This document shows, in pieces, positions 48,564-57,363 of a stretch of DNA of 64,000 nucleotides (the stretch's first letter is position 1; each line of letters starts with the position of its first letter). Origin of the DNA: Lysobacterales bacterium. GTDB taxonomy: Bacteria > Pseudomonadota > Gammaproteobacteria > Xanthomonadales > Rhodanobacteraceae. The position numbers and the translations under genes are program-made. The stretch spans positions 1,426,001 through 1,490,000 of the forward strand of contig JADJHN010000002.1 in NCBI GenBank assembly GCA_016707485.1, written 5' to 3'. The notes under the pieces were generated by a model. It did no database searches and was not told the DNA's origin. It saw nothing but the letters and a program-made list of their open reading frames with translations.

Positions 48564-50237
48564 CTACCTTTCCCCGGCAGGAGCCGGGTGCGCGCCGATC
48601 AGGTCGAAGGCATGGCCGTTCCAGCGCAGCAGGATGGCATTGGGCAAGGCATCGACCTGCCCGGGGCTGATGGCGTCGGGGAAGATGAGCCGGAGGCGAC
48701 CGTTCATGACCGGTCGCGGCGCGAGGCGAGCGCCGTCGAGTTGGCGCAGCGGAATGCGCGCGACAAGGGGCGCTGACTCCGCCGTGTCGGCGACCAGGGC
48801 AAAGGTGGCTGGCGCATTGCCGAGCACGATGCAGGACATCGCCTCGCTTTCCGGATCGAGTTGGCTCTTTGCCACCAGGTCGATGAAGGCGTGCACATCG
48901 GAATTCCCCGACGGCAGGCTGTCCAGGTAGATCAGGCAACCTGGCTTCGTCGTGCGCGCGCGCGCTGCATCGGCGATGGCCCCGACCAGCTGCATGCGGC
49001 CAGGGCTGGCGCTGGACTGTCGCAGTTGCGTGGCATGACGCCAGTCACCAACCAGCCAGGCGATTGCCAGCACTGCGGTCGCGACGACAAGCGACCGATG
49101 CCAGCCAATCTCGGCGAGCCGGTTCAGGATCGGTGCCAGACACAGACCCAGGCCGATCAGGGCCAGATAGTAGAAGCGGTGATTGACCGCGAACGCCAGC
49201 GGATCGCCGCCACCCAGAACCAGGGCACTGATCGGTGCCTGCGGCAGTGCTGGCAACAGCAGCAGGGCCACGCCCGCCATCGGGAGCAGGCAGGCGTTCA
49301 AGCCGTGTGCGGCGTGCCGATGCTGCAGGGCACGCCGGAATTGACGAGCGTTGCAGAGGATGAGGAACAGCAGGATTGACCCACCCAGCAGTGTCGTCAT
49401 CGCCAGGGGCGGCATGCGCAGCAGGGCCTCCGGCAATCGCCACAGCCAGTAGCCGATGCCGCAGACGAGTTGCAGCGCCCGCAGTGGGTCGCCCGCAACC
49501 TTGTCGAGACCGGAGCCGCCGAAAATCCACCAGCGCAGCCCCAGTGCGGCAAGGAACGGCAAGGTCGCCGCGAGCATGGGCATCAACCTGTGCGGACGTC
49601 GTCCGAGCAGGAGCCAGGCTAGCGCGACCGGCAGCACAACGATGGCGGTTTCCTTGGCCCCGATGGCCCACGCTGCGGCCAGCGCGATGGCGCACACGGT
49701 GGACGCCGAACCCCGGCGAATCCAGGCGTGCACGGCGAGCAGGAGCAACAGGCAGCCGTTGACGGCGAGCAGATCGAAGCGATCCGCCAACCAGGCTGCC
49801 GTCGCCACTGCCGCCGGATGCAGGGCAAACACGCTGCCGATCAACAGCGCCGTCCAGCGCGTGCAGTCGAGGCGCAGCAGCAATAGCGCAAGCAGGGCCG
49901 CGTTCAGCGCGTGGAGGGCGATCTGCACGAAGTATTGCGGGAGCGCCGCATCGCCAAAGGCGGCGGCGACCAGATACCAGACCAGCATGCCGTTGGGGCG
50001 ATAGGAATAGGTCGCGGTGTGATCGGCGAAGTAATACTCGAACGGCGACGCACCGTGCCGCACCAGCGCCAGTATGGCCCAGTCGTCCGCGACGTAGCCG
50101 GCCTGCAACAGCGGCAGCAGGGCGGCGAACGCCAGCAGGGCCGGCAACAGCAACGGCAGCCAACGCAGCCAGGGCAGGCGCCAAGCGGTCACCACGCGGT
50201 TTCGATCCGGATTCGCATGGTCCTGCCCGATCCGCAT
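48564..50237 (-). CDS. Multi-pass membrane protein, GT-C glycosyltransferase-like
   Basis: About 557 residues if started at the ATG at 50237; a TTG at 50282 and GTG codons near 50195 are alternatives, none with a clear ribosome site. About eleven hydrophobic helices occupy residues 20-415. The first periplasmic loop carries GYVADDWAIL, an acidic pair in the position of the catalytic Asp of GT-C polyprenyl-phosphate-dependent transferases, and HPAAVATAAWLADRFDLLA follows. A periplasmic C-domain of about 140 residues ends the protein. It could transfer sugars to lipid A, glycans or protein. No glycan cluster is nearby. Confidence 0.65.
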   Translation of the reverse strand: MRIGQDHANPDRNRVVTAWRLPWLRWLPLLLPALLAFAALLPLLQAGYVADDWAILALVRHGASPFEYYFADHTATYSYRPNGMLVWYLVAAAFGDAALPQYFVQIALHALNAALLALLLLRLDCTRWTALLIGSVFALHPAAVATAAWLADRFDLLAVNGCLLLLLAVHAWIRRGSASTVCAIALAAAWAIGAKETAIVVLPVALAWLLLGRRPHRLMPMLAATLPFLAALGLRWWIFGGSGLDKVAGDPLRALQLVCGIGYWLWRLPEALLRMPPLAMTTLLGGSILLFLILCNARQFRRALQHRHAAHGLNACLLPMAGVALLLLPALPQAPISALVLGGGDPLAFAVNHRFYYLALIGLGLCLAPILNRLAEIGWHRSLVVATAVLAIAWLVGDWRHATQLRQSSASPGRMQLVGAIADAARARTTKPGCLIYLDSLPSGNSDVHAFIDLVAKSQLDPESEAMSCIVLGNAPATFALVADTAESAPLVARIPLRQLDGARLAPRPVMNGRLRLIFPDAISPGQVDALPNAILLRWNGHAFDLIGAHPAPAGER

Positions 50238-50445
50238 TCCTCGCGCATTCGAAGCCTCCGCCAATCCTTGATGCGCATGCAAATGTCCCCCATCGCACGG
50301 GCCACGCCGCCGCGGGACGTGGTCAATTGTCCCGGGAGCGGTGCCAGGAAAAGCGCGGACTCTGCCGACGCAGGATCAATCATTCTTGCGGCAATCGATA
50401 TCCGAATTGCGGCTTTCAACAGCCGGAAGGCGGGTCATCCCGCGG

Positions 50446-50742
50446 TCAGCCCACCTGGGCGCTGCGCTGTCCGGGCAGGGCGCGCAGGCGCAGGCGTACC
50501 GGGCCGCGGGCGACTCGGATGTCGACGATTTCCTCCTGCTGCAAGGCTTCGATCGTGCCGGAGTCGGCCAGTTGAGCGGAGATTGTGCGGACTGGGCGCA
50601 TGAGGTCGTGCCAGTGATAGCCGCTGCGGGTTGCCAGCGTCTGTGCGGCTTCGCTGACGCAGATCGTGCGGCCAGGACCGCGCGCGATCAGCAGCTCAAG
50701 CACGCATTCGCGGATTCGCTCGGCGAACGCATCGCCCATCAT
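50446..50742 (-). CDS. DUF3253 protein
   Basis: 98 residues from the ATG at 50742 (AGGG upstream); the frame is open further upstream but that part is unlike the family. The winged-helix-like pattern RIRECVLELLIARGPGRTIC, SEAAQTLA, WHDLMRPVRTISAQLA and IVDIRVARGPVRLRL fits DUF3253. Its function is unknown; the fold suggests nucleic-acid binding. Confidence 0.75.
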   Translation of the reverse strand: MMGDAFAERIRECVLELLIARGPGRTICVSEAAQTLATRSGYHWHDLMRPVRTISAQLADSGTIEALQQEEIVDIRVARGPVRLRLRALPGQRSAQVG

Positions 50743-50992
50743 GCCCTGGTCATTCAAATCGGGAATCCTGCGGATCGTCAACAAGGCTGTCCCTCGGCGC
50801 CATGCGCAGATCTTCCTGACTGCGTGTTTCCCCTTGTCGCTTCCGTATCGCCCCCCGCCGAGCGAAAGCTGCCCGATCATACCGCGACTTCACGCAGATT
50901 TTTCAAGCCCTTGCGCGGAACGGTTCGAGTGGCGCTCAGGATCCAGCGCATTCGCGGGTACCATGGGGCATCGCGTACAAAGGTTGGCGGGA

Positions 50993-51265
50993 ATGCACAT
51001 TGTCTATCGCGCCGCTTCCATCATCGATGCCAACCTGGTCCGGATGGCGCTGGAAAGCGTGGGCGTGATGGCCTTCGTCAATGGCGCTTTCCTGACCGGG
51101 GCGGCCGGTGAATTGCCGGTCAATGGCCTGGTCAGCGTCATGGTCGCCGATATCGACATCGAGCGCGCGCGGCCGATTGTGGAGGAGATCGACCAGGCGC
51201 TGAGCGCCGAGGTGGATCCTTCGGATGGTCGTTTTTTCGACCTGCCCGGTGCGGCGACGCCCTGA
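50993..51265 (+). CDS. DUF2007 small protein (putative signal-transducing protein)
   Basis: 90 residues from the ATG at 50993. The pattern MHIVYRAASIIDANLVRMAL, ESVGVMAFVNG and LVSVMVADIDIERARPIVEE is the ferredoxin-like DUF2007 fold. Family members occur alone or fused to zinc ribbons; the role is unknown. It is followed 40 bp later by apt. Confidence 0.75.
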   Translation: MHIVYRAASIIDANLVRMALESVGVMAFVNGAFLTGAAGELPVNGLVSVMVADIDIERARPIVEEIDQALSAEVDPSDGRFFDLPGAATP

Positions 51266-51305
51266 GCCGGTCAGTCATCCCAATGCAGCGCAATTCGGGA
51301 GGCGC

Positions 51306-51824
51306 ATGAATCTCGGTCAATGGATCCGTGACGTGGCGGATTTCCCGAAGCCCGGAATCGGCTTCAAGGATCTGACTCCGCTGTTGGGCAATGGCGCGGC
51401 ATTTGCCGAATCGATCACGCAACTGGTACGGCCGTTCCGCGATCTGCAGGTTTCCTGCGTCTGCGCCATCGAGGCGCGCGGATTCATCTTTGGCGCGGCC
51501 GCGGCCATCGCGCTGGGCAGTGGATTCGTGCCGCTGCGCAAACCGGGCAAGTTGCCGGCGCAATCGATCGGCACCGACTACCTGCTCGAATACGGCAGTG
51601 ATCGCCTGGAGATGCATGCCGATGCCGTCAGTCCGGGCCAGCGCGTCCTGCTCGTCGACGACGTGCTGGCTACCGGCGGCACCCTGGAGGCTGCGACCCG
51701 CCTGGTTTCCATGGCCGGCGCGGAAATCGTCGGTGCCGCGCTGCTGATCGAGATTGCCGCGCTGGGTGGTCGCGCGCGTTGGCGCGAATCGGCGCCACTG
51801 CATTCCGTCATCGTCTTCGATTGA
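51306..51824 (+). CDS. apt: Adenine phosphoribosyltransferase
   Basis: 172 residues. It salvages adenine to AMP with PRPP. Motifs: IRDVADFPKPGIGFKDLTPL, IEARGFIFGAA, VPLRKPGKLPAQ, and the PRPP loop VLLVDDVLATGGT. This salvage also drains adenine released from SAM-derived nucleosides, although nothing else links it to the nearby met genes. Confidence 0.95.
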   Translation: MNLGQWIRDVADFPKPGIGFKDLTPLLGNGAAFAESITQLVRPFRDLQVSCVCAIEARGFIFGAAAAIALGSGFVPLRKPGKLPAQSIGTDYLLEYGSDRLEMHADAVSPGQRVLLVDDVLATGGTLEAATRLVSMAGAEIVGAALLIEIAALGGRARWRESAPLHSVIVFD

Positions 51825-51835
51825 TGGATACAAAT

Positions 51836-51859
51836 AGACGTCCATACGTCTTGACGTCC
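51836..51859 (+). promoter_or_regulatory. Three tandem MetJ-like met boxes
   Basis: Three consecutive 8-mers in exact register: AGACGTCC, ATACGTCT and TGACGTCC, against the met box AGACGTCT. The last box contains most of the -35 of the metX promoter, so binding would block RNA polymerase. No metJ gene is in the window. Confidence 0.6.
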
Positions 51860-51879
51860 AATTTCATGATGTGTAGAGT
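51851..51879 (+). promoter_or_regulatory. metXB promoter
   Basis: TTGACG at 51851-51856, a 17-bp spacer, and TAGAGT at 51874-51879. The expected start of transcription near 51886 falls just before the riboswitch. Confidence 0.65.
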
Positions 51880-51887
51880 CGGCGTCG

Positions 51888-51987
51888 TTCATCGAGATCG
51901 GCGGAGGGACTGGCCCTTTGATGCCGAGGCAACCACAGCATGCGCTGACGGTGCCAACTCCAGCGGGAATGATCCCGGGAGATGAGC
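51888..51987 (+). promoter_or_regulatory. SAM-I (S-box) riboswitch upstream of metX
   Basis: The leader follows the S-box consensus: P1 TCATC/GATGA, GGCGGAGGGACTGGCCC, GATGCCGAGGCAACC, GGTGCCAACTCCAGC and GGGAGATGAG in order. Downstream (51990-52018) two hairpins compete for GGAGCG: CGTTCCGC/GCGGAGCG and GGAGCG/CGCTCC. There is no T-tract, so control may be translational or Rho-dependent. SAM binding should switch metXB off. Confidence 0.93.
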
Positions 51988-52042
51988 TGCGTTCCGCCCT
52001 GCGGAGCGTCGCCGCTCCCTGTACGCAACGGCAGAGGGCGTC

Positions 52043-53032
52043 ATGACGGCGATACCAATCAGCAAACAGCTTGTCGAGGACACTTGTCCTTCCCCCTTGC
52101 GCGGCGTCTTGCCGTTGCGCGGATTCAGCCTCGCCTGTGGCCTGAAACTCGACAATGGCGCATTGGCCTGGCAATCCTGGGGCGCGCAGCATGCGCCGTT
52201 GGTCATCGTCCTTGGCGGCATTTCGGCCAGTCGCGACCTGGCTGGCTGGTGGGCCGCGCAGTGTGGCCCGGGCCGGGCGCTGGACCCGCGCCATCTACGC
52301 CTGATATCGATCGACTGGATCGGCGGTTCCGATGCTTCCAGCGGCCCGCGCAACGACGAGGAATTCGTACCGGTCGACAGCCTGGATCAGGCGCATGCGA
52401 TCCTGCTCCTGCTCAATCATCTTGGCCTCGCCCAGGTCGATGCCGTGATCGGCTCCTCCTACGGCGGTTGCGTGGCCCAGCACCTGGCCAGCCTGCTTGG
52501 CAGCCGCCTGGCACGGCTGGTCGTGATTGGCGCCGCGCATCGGGCGAGTCCGTGGGCCTTGGCATTGCGCACCTTGCAGCGTGCCGGGGTCGAGTCGGCG
52601 CGCACGCCACAGGATCGGCGCAGCGCCCTGGCGCGGGCGCGGCAGTTGGCCGTGCTCGGCTATCGCACGCCGGCCGAACTGGAATGCCGCTTCGGCGAGT
52701 CCGACCCATCCAGCGGCGTGCTGCGCTGGCTGGCCGTGCATGGCGAGCGTTTTGTTTCCCGCTTCAGTGCGGCAAGTTTCCTCTGCCTGACGCGCTCGCT
52801 CGATCATCACCAGTGCGAGCCTGCCGCGATCCGCGCTCGGACCATGGTGGTTGCCATCGACGAGGATCTGCTCGTGCCGGTTTCCCTGGCGCGGGATTTC
52901 GTCAGCGGCATCGGTAGCCACGCCCGCCTGGCGAGGGTCTCGTCAGCCTACGGCCACGATGCCTTCATCAAGGAGGAGAGCGCGATTGCGGCCATCCTGG
53001 AAGCCAGCCTTGCCACGGAGATCGACGCATGA
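52043..53032 (+). CDS. metX: Homoserine O-acyltransferase (MetX type)
   Basis: 329 residues, alpha/beta hydrolase. The nucleophile elbow is GSSYGGCVA near residue 138 and the catalytic His is in YGHDAFIKE near the C-terminus; the N-terminal half has LGGISASRDLAGWW and IDWIGGSD. It activates homoserine for methionine synthesis; in this lineage MetX homologues next to metB commonly use succinyl-CoA, but sequence alone does not settle acetyl versus succinyl. It overlaps metB by 4 bp, and the pair is controlled by the upstream SAM-I riboswitch and met boxes. Confidence 0.87.
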   Translation: MTAIPISKQLVEDTCPSPLRGVLPLRGFSLACGLKLDNGALAWQSWGAQHAPLVIVLGGISASRDLAGWWAAQCGPGRALDPRHLRLISIDWIGGSDASSGPRNDEEFVPVDSLDQAHAILLLLNHLGLAQVDAVIGSSYGGCVAQHLASLLGSRLARLVVIGAAHRASPWALALRTLQRAGVESARTPQDRRSALARARQLAVLGYRTPAELECRFGESDPSSGVLRWLAVHGERFVSRFSAASFLCLTRSLDHHQCEPAAIRARTMVVAIDEDLLVPVSLARDFVSGIGSHARLARVSSAYGHDAFIKEESAIAAILEASLATEIDA

Positions 53033-54216
53033 GCAGCTCCAATCCCGCCACCCGTGCCGTGCGCGCCGGCGTCGATCGTGATCCGAGCTTTGGCGCGGTG
53101 ATGCCGCCACTGGTCTTGTCGACCAATTTCAGCTTTGCCGGCTTCGGCGAGAAACGTCGCTACGATTACTCGCGCTCGGGCAATCCGACCCGCGACACGC
53201 TGGCCGGCGCCTTGGCCGATCTCGAAGGCGCTGCCGGCGCCGTGGTCACGGCAACCGGCATGGCCGCGATCACCCTGGTCGCCGCCCTGCTCGAACCCGG
53301 CGATCTGCTGGTTGCCCCGCACGATTGCTACGGCGGAACCTGGCGCCTGTTCGACGCGCAGGCCAGTCGTGGTCTTTATCGCGTGGCCTTCATCGATTTC
53401 CACGATCCCCTGGCCCTGGCCGCCGCGCTCGCCGAAAAGCCCAGGCTGGTGTGGATCGAGACGCCGTCGAATCCATTGTTGCGCATTGTCGATATCCGCC
53501 ACATTGTCGAATCGGCGCATGCGGTCGGTGCGCTGGCAGTGGTCGACAACACCTTTCTCTCGCCGATCCTGCAGCGACCGTTCGATTTCCATGCCGACAT
53601 CGTCGTGCACTCGACAACCAAGTACATCAATGGCCATTCCGATGTCGTCGGCGGTGCCGTGCTTTGGCGCGAGGCGGCGCTGGGCGAGAAGCTGGCCTGG
53701 TGGTGCAACTGCCTGGGCGTTGCCGGTGCACCCTTCGACAGCTACCTGACCCTGCGCGGCCTGCGCACCTTGAAGGCACGCCTGACCGTGCACGAGGCGA
53801 ATGCACGCGCCTTGGCCGACCTGCTCGATCGCCATGTCGCCACGCGCGTGGTGCACTACCCTGGCTTGCAGAGCCATCCGGGCCATGCCCTGGCCAGGCG
53901 CCAGCAATCCGGGTTTGGCGCCATGCTCAGTTTCGAGCTGGAAGGTGGTGAAGCGGCGGCGCGGATATTCGTCGAGGGCCTCGAATTTTTCACCCTGGCC
54001 GAATCACTCGGCGGGGTGGAGAGCCTGATCTGCCATCCGGCCGGCATGACCCACGCCGCGATGTCCGCCGAGGCACGGCGTCGCGCCGGTATTGCCGATG
54101 GCCTGTTGCGTATTTCTGTTGGCATCGAGGACCAGGCGGATCTGCTTGGCGACATCCAGGCCGCGCTTGACCGCGTTGCCGCGGCGATCCCGCGGCGCGC
54201 ATCCTCGGCCGCTTGA
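53029..54216 (+). CDS. metB: Cystathionine gamma-synthase (Cys/Met metabolism PLP enzyme)
   Basis: 395 residues. PLP-dependent enzyme with YDYSRSGNPTRDTL, ATGMAAITLV, WIETPSNPLLRIVD, VVDNTFLSPILQRP, the PLP-lysine block VHSTTKYINGHSDVVGG, SLGGVESLICHPAGMTH and LLRISVGIED. It joins the activated homoserine with cysteine to make cystathionine. Cystathionine beta-lyase is the main alternative, but position behind metX favours MetB. Confidence 0.88.
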   Translation: MSSSNPATRAVRAGVDRDPSFGAVMPPLVLSTNFSFAGFGEKRRYDYSRSGNPTRDTLAGALADLEGAAGAVVTATGMAAITLVAALLEPGDLLVAPHDCYGGTWRLFDAQASRGLYRVAFIDFHDPLALAAALAEKPRLVWIETPSNPLLRIVDIRHIVESAHAVGALAVVDNTFLSPILQRPFDFHADIVVHSTTKYINGHSDVVGGAVLWREAALGEKLAWWCNCLGVAGAPFDSYLTLRGLRTLKARLTVHEANARALADLLDRHVATRVVHYPGLQSHPGHALARRQQSGFGAMLSFELEGGEAAARIFVEGLEFFTLAESLGGVESLICHPAGMTHAAMSAEARRRAGIADGLLRISVGIEDQADLLGDIQAALDRVAAAIPRRASSAA

Positions 54217-54232
54217 AAGCCTGTCAATGCGC

Positions 54233-54814
54233 TCAATCGAAATCGGCGAGCAGGGCGGAACGCGTTTCGCCCGTGACGTCGGTTTGTTCGAGGCAATGCG
54301 GATGCGTGCTGGCAAAGTGCAAGGCGGCTCCGGCACGCAGCGCGGCGATCATCTCGCGACTGAACTCGAAGCGCAGAAAATGCACGGCTGAAGTCTTGGT
54401 TTCGTTGCTGCGATCCATGTCCTCGTCGGCAATCGCCTTGACCGGCGGATAACCGGCGACCGTTGCCGTGAGCTGGTCTTCGATCCGCAACATCCTTTCC
54501 AGTTCGAGCTTGCGCCGCTCGACATCGTCGAACTCGATGAGCATGGTCGCCTTGAGGTTGCTGCCGTCCGGGATCAGCGGGTTGTAGGCATCGAGTTCCT
54601 CGTTGATCGGCGCGGCTTCGAAGATGCGCTCGATGCGCAGCATCTCCTGGATCTGGTACTGCACGGTCAGCCGATCCTCGAAAAGCAGACTGATGTGCGC
54701 GCCCAGTGCGACCTTGCGGTTGCGCTTGTGGGCAAGGACCTGCGCCCGGAACGCGGGGCGCGCGGCGGCATAGTCTTCGAGGCGGTACAAGTCGGCCCGG
54801 GTCAGCTTCTGCAT
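54233..54814 (-). CDS. DUF3501 family protein
   Basis: 193 residues from the ATG at 54814, 2 bp after the Fe-S protein stop. Family features: LTRADLYRLEDYAAARPAFR, HKRNRKVALGAHISLLFEDR, YQIQEMLRIERIFE, NPLIPDGSNLKATMLIEFDD. Function unknown. It regularly occurs with a rubrerythrin and a GlpC-like Fe-S protein, as here, which suggests a joint role in redox or peroxide defence. Confidence 0.85.
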   Translation of the reverse strand: MQKLTRADLYRLEDYAAARPAFRAQVLAHKRNRKVALGAHISLLFEDRLTVQYQIQEMLRIERIFEAAPINEELDAYNPLIPDGSNLKATMLIEFDDVERRKLELERMLRIEDQLTATVAGYPPVKAIADEDMDRSNETKTSAVHFLRFEFSREMIAALRAGAALHFASTHPHCLEQTDVTGETRSALLADFD

Positions 54815-54816
54815 GG

Positions 54817-56163
54817 TCAGATTCCGTAGGCGTGGCGCAGCAGCGAGATTGGACTTTCCGCGCGCGGGTTGTCGCCGATGCCGTGCGCAACATGCGCGGC
54901 GGCCATCGGACAATCACTGGCGAAGTGCGCGGCCTCTGCTTGCTTGACCCGGGTTTCGACCGGCTTGGCGATCTTGCGCGAGATGGCATAGCTGACTTTC
55001 TTCACGCCATAGGTGCCGTCATGGCCCGAGCAGCGTTCAATCATCTCGATCTCGGTGCCGGCGACGAGCTTGAGCACGTCGCGGGTTTTCGGACCGATGT
55101 TCTGCACCCGCTGGTGGCAGGGCGCGTGATAGGCGATCTTGCCGAGCGGATTGGCAAATTCGAGATCGAGCAGGCCCGCCTGATGGCGTTGCCAGAGGTA
55201 TTCGAACGGATCGAACAGATGGCGCTTGACCAGTTGCACGTCCTCGTCATCGGGAAACATCAGCGGCAGTTCCTGGCGGAACATCAGCACGCAGGAGGGG
55301 ATTGCCGCGGTGATGTCCCAACCGTCGCGCACGGCTGCGGCGAGCACCGGGATGTTTTTCTCCTTGTAGCGCGCGACGGTTTGCAGGTCGCCATGCTCGA
55401 GCTTGGGCATGCCGCAGCAGACTTCGCGCTCGACGAGTTTCACGGCGATGGCGTTGTGGCGCAGGATCGCGGCAAGATCCTCGACCGCCTGCGGATAGGA
55501 ATAATTGCAGTAGCACGTCGCAAACAGGGCGACCTTGCCGCGCGTGCGTCCGGCGGCGCTGATCGTGTTGGCATGGCCATCGAAATCGCGCAGGCGCCGG
55601 CGTGCGCTGTCGGCGTGATATTCGGGCACGCGTGCCTCACGATCGACGCCGAGGGCCTTTTCAAGCAGGACGCGCGTCGACCGGGCCCGGTTCGCGGCAT
55701 TGACCACGTTGACCACCAGCGGAATCGAAGCGAGCTGGCCAACCGTGGTCGTGCTGGACAGCAGCTTTGCCGCCATGCCGGTTTCGCCATTGCGATGCTT
55801 TACCGCCTTGGCGCGCAACATCAGATGCGGAAAATCCACGTTCCACTCATGCGGCGGAACATACGGGCACTTGGTCTGATAGCACAGGTCGCACAGGTAG
55901 CAATGATCGACCACCTTGGCGTAATCCGCCTTGGCGACGCCATCGACTTCCATGGTCGGTGATTCATCGACCAGGTCGAAGAGCGTCGGGAAAGCATGGC
56001 AAAGGCTGACGCAGCGACGACAGCCATGGCAGATGTCGAAGACGCGTTCGAGTTCCTTGTCGAGGGCCGCCTGGTCGTAGAACTCGGGGTTCTTCCAGTC
56101 CAGCGGATGACGCGTCGGTGCATCGAGGCTGCCTTCGCGCGGACCTGCGGATTCGTTGGCCAT
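54817..56163 (-). CDS. GlpC/HdrD-like (Fe-S)-binding oxidoreductase subunit
   Basis: 448 residues. Two 4Fe-4S sites at the N-terminus (C45, C48, C51, C55 in ICHGCRRCVSLCH; C88, C91, C94, C99 in CYLCDLCYQTKCP) are followed by two cysteine-rich CCG-type domains: ATCYCNYSYPQ...REVCCGMPKLEHGD and YHAPCHQRVQNIG...RCSGHDGTYG. This layout matches GlpC and heterodisulfide-reductase subunit D, which pass electrons between a flavoprotein and a disulfide or quinone. Its partner is unknown; it lies between rubrerythrin and DUF3501 genes, all on one strand. Confidence 0.88.
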   Translation of the reverse strand: MANESAGPREGSLDAPTRHPLDWKNPEFYDQAALDKELERVFDICHGCRRCVSLCHAFPTLFDLVDESPTMEVDGVAKADYAKVVDHCYLCDLCYQTKCPYVPPHEWNVDFPHLMLRAKAVKHRNGETGMAAKLLSSTTTVGQLASIPLVVNVVNAANRARSTRVLLEKALGVDREARVPEYHADSARRRLRDFDGHANTISAAGRTRGKVALFATCYCNYSYPQAVEDLAAILRHNAIAVKLVEREVCCGMPKLEHGDLQTVARYKEKNIPVLAAAVRDGWDITAAIPSCVLMFRQELPLMFPDDEDVQLVKRHLFDPFEYLWQRHQAGLLDLEFANPLGKIAYHAPCHQRVQNIGPKTRDVLKLVAGTEIEMIERCSGHDGTYGVKKVSYAISRKIAKPVETRVKQAEAAHFASDCPMAAAHVAHGIGDNPRAESPISLLRHAYGI

Positions 56164-56276
56164 GGGATTCCTTGCAGTCGCACCGAAGCTGCGGGGAGCG
56201 CGCCGGTTGGCCAGACGCGCGTTCTCGATGGTGCCGATCGCAACCCGTTGCCGCAGGTTGCGATCAGGCAGGTCGA

Positions 56277-56699
56277 TCAGGTGTTGACTTCACTCAGTGC
56301 CCGGGTGAAGCGGTTGGCGTGCGAGCGCTCGGCCTTGGCCAGGGTCTCGAACCAGTCGGCGATTTCCTCGAAACCTTCCTCCCGCGCGGCCTTGGCCATG
56401 CCCGGATACATGTCCGTGTACTCGTGGGTTTCACCGGCAATCGCCGATTTCAGGTTGCTGACCGTGTCGCCGAAGGGCAGCCCGGTCGCCGGATCGCCGA
56501 CCTTCTCGAGGTATTCGAGATGGCCATGGGCATGGCCGGTCTCGCCCTCGGCGGTCGAGCGGAACACCGCCGCGACATCGTTGTGGCCTTCGACATCGGC
56601 CTTCTGCGCGAAATACAGGTAACGGCGATTGGCCTGGGATTCGCCGGCAAACGCGGCTTTCAGGTTTGCTTCGGTACGCGAGCCTTTCAGATTGCTCAT
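56277..56699 (-). CDS. Rubrerythrin (diiron domain only)
   Basis: 140 residues. Ferritin-like four-helix diiron protein with the ligand set in GESQANRRYLYF, AEGETGHAHGH, GETHEYTDMYP and KAERSHANRF. The C-terminal rubredoxin domain of classical rubrerythrins is missing, so another electron donor is needed; the adjacent Fe-S protein is a candidate. It reduces hydrogen peroxide. Likely first gene of an operon with the Fe-S and DUF3501 proteins. Confidence 0.9.
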   Translation of the reverse strand: MSNLKGSRTEANLKAAFAGESQANRRYLYFAQKADVEGHNDVAAVFRSTAEGETGHAHGHLEYLEKVGDPATGLPFGDTVSNLKSAIAGETHEYTDMYPGMAKAAREEGFEEIADWFETLAKAERSHANRFTRALSEVNT

Positions 56700-56844
56700 G
56701 GTGGTTCACCTCTTGGCATGCGGCTGGAGATGGGATCGGCCGTGGTTGCGGCTCGATTCAGGAACCCTAGCACCGCGACCATTCTGCTGGAAATTGATTG
56801 CTTCGATCAGATCGATTGACGTGCTCGATGGGTTCCTCGCGGAT

Positions 56845-57261
56845 TCAGCGGTGGAACTGGCCGCTGGCCTCGGGCTGGAAAGAGATGCCGGTGACGCGCA
56901 GGCGCAGGCTGCGCCCACCCGGAACCTTCCAGTCGATCGACTGGCCGACGCGCAGCCCGAGCATGGCGCTGCCGACCGGTGCCAGCACCGAAATCTTGTT
57001 CGCCGCCGTATCGGCGTCGCGCGGATAGACCAGGCTGATTTCACGCGATTCGCCACTGGTCTCGTCGACGAAGGTCGCCACCGAATTCATGGTGATCACA
57101 TCGCCCGGCATTTCAGCCGGATCCAGCACATTTGCACGCGCCAGCTCGGCACGCAGGGATGCGCTGCCCGGCGAGTCTCGATGCGGCGGCTGCTCAAGGA
57201 GTTCCTCGATGCGCTGGAGGTCGAGACTCGAAATCACGATGGCGGGGGCGTTGTCGTTCAC
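56845..57261 (-). CDS. rnk: Regulator of nucleoside diphosphate kinase (Rnk, GreA/B C-domain family)
   Basis: 138 residues from the GTG at 57261, which has an AGGA site and gives the usual Rnk length. A short helical N-domain (VISSLDLQRIEELLEQ) is followed by the GreA/GreB-like C-domain (DVITMNSVATFVDETSG, ISLVYPRDADTAANKISVLA, GSAMLGLRVGQSIDWKVPGG). Rnk binds RNA polymerase near the secondary channel. Monocistronic, between rubrerythrin and oxyR. Confidence 0.88.
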   Translation of the reverse strand: MNDNAPAIVISSLDLQRIEELLEQPPHRDSPGSASLRAELARANVLDPAEMPGDVITMNSVATFVDETSGESREISLVYPRDADTAANKISVLAPVGSAMLGLRVGQSIDWKVPGGRSLRLRVTGISFQPEASGQFHR

Positions 57262-57363
57262 GTTGGTTCCTGGAATGGTCAAGCGATTGGTGAAAAATGG
57301 AGCGCCAACGCTAGCTGATCGAGGGGGCAAGCTCAATCATCATGCACTGGCGTCAACAGGCGG

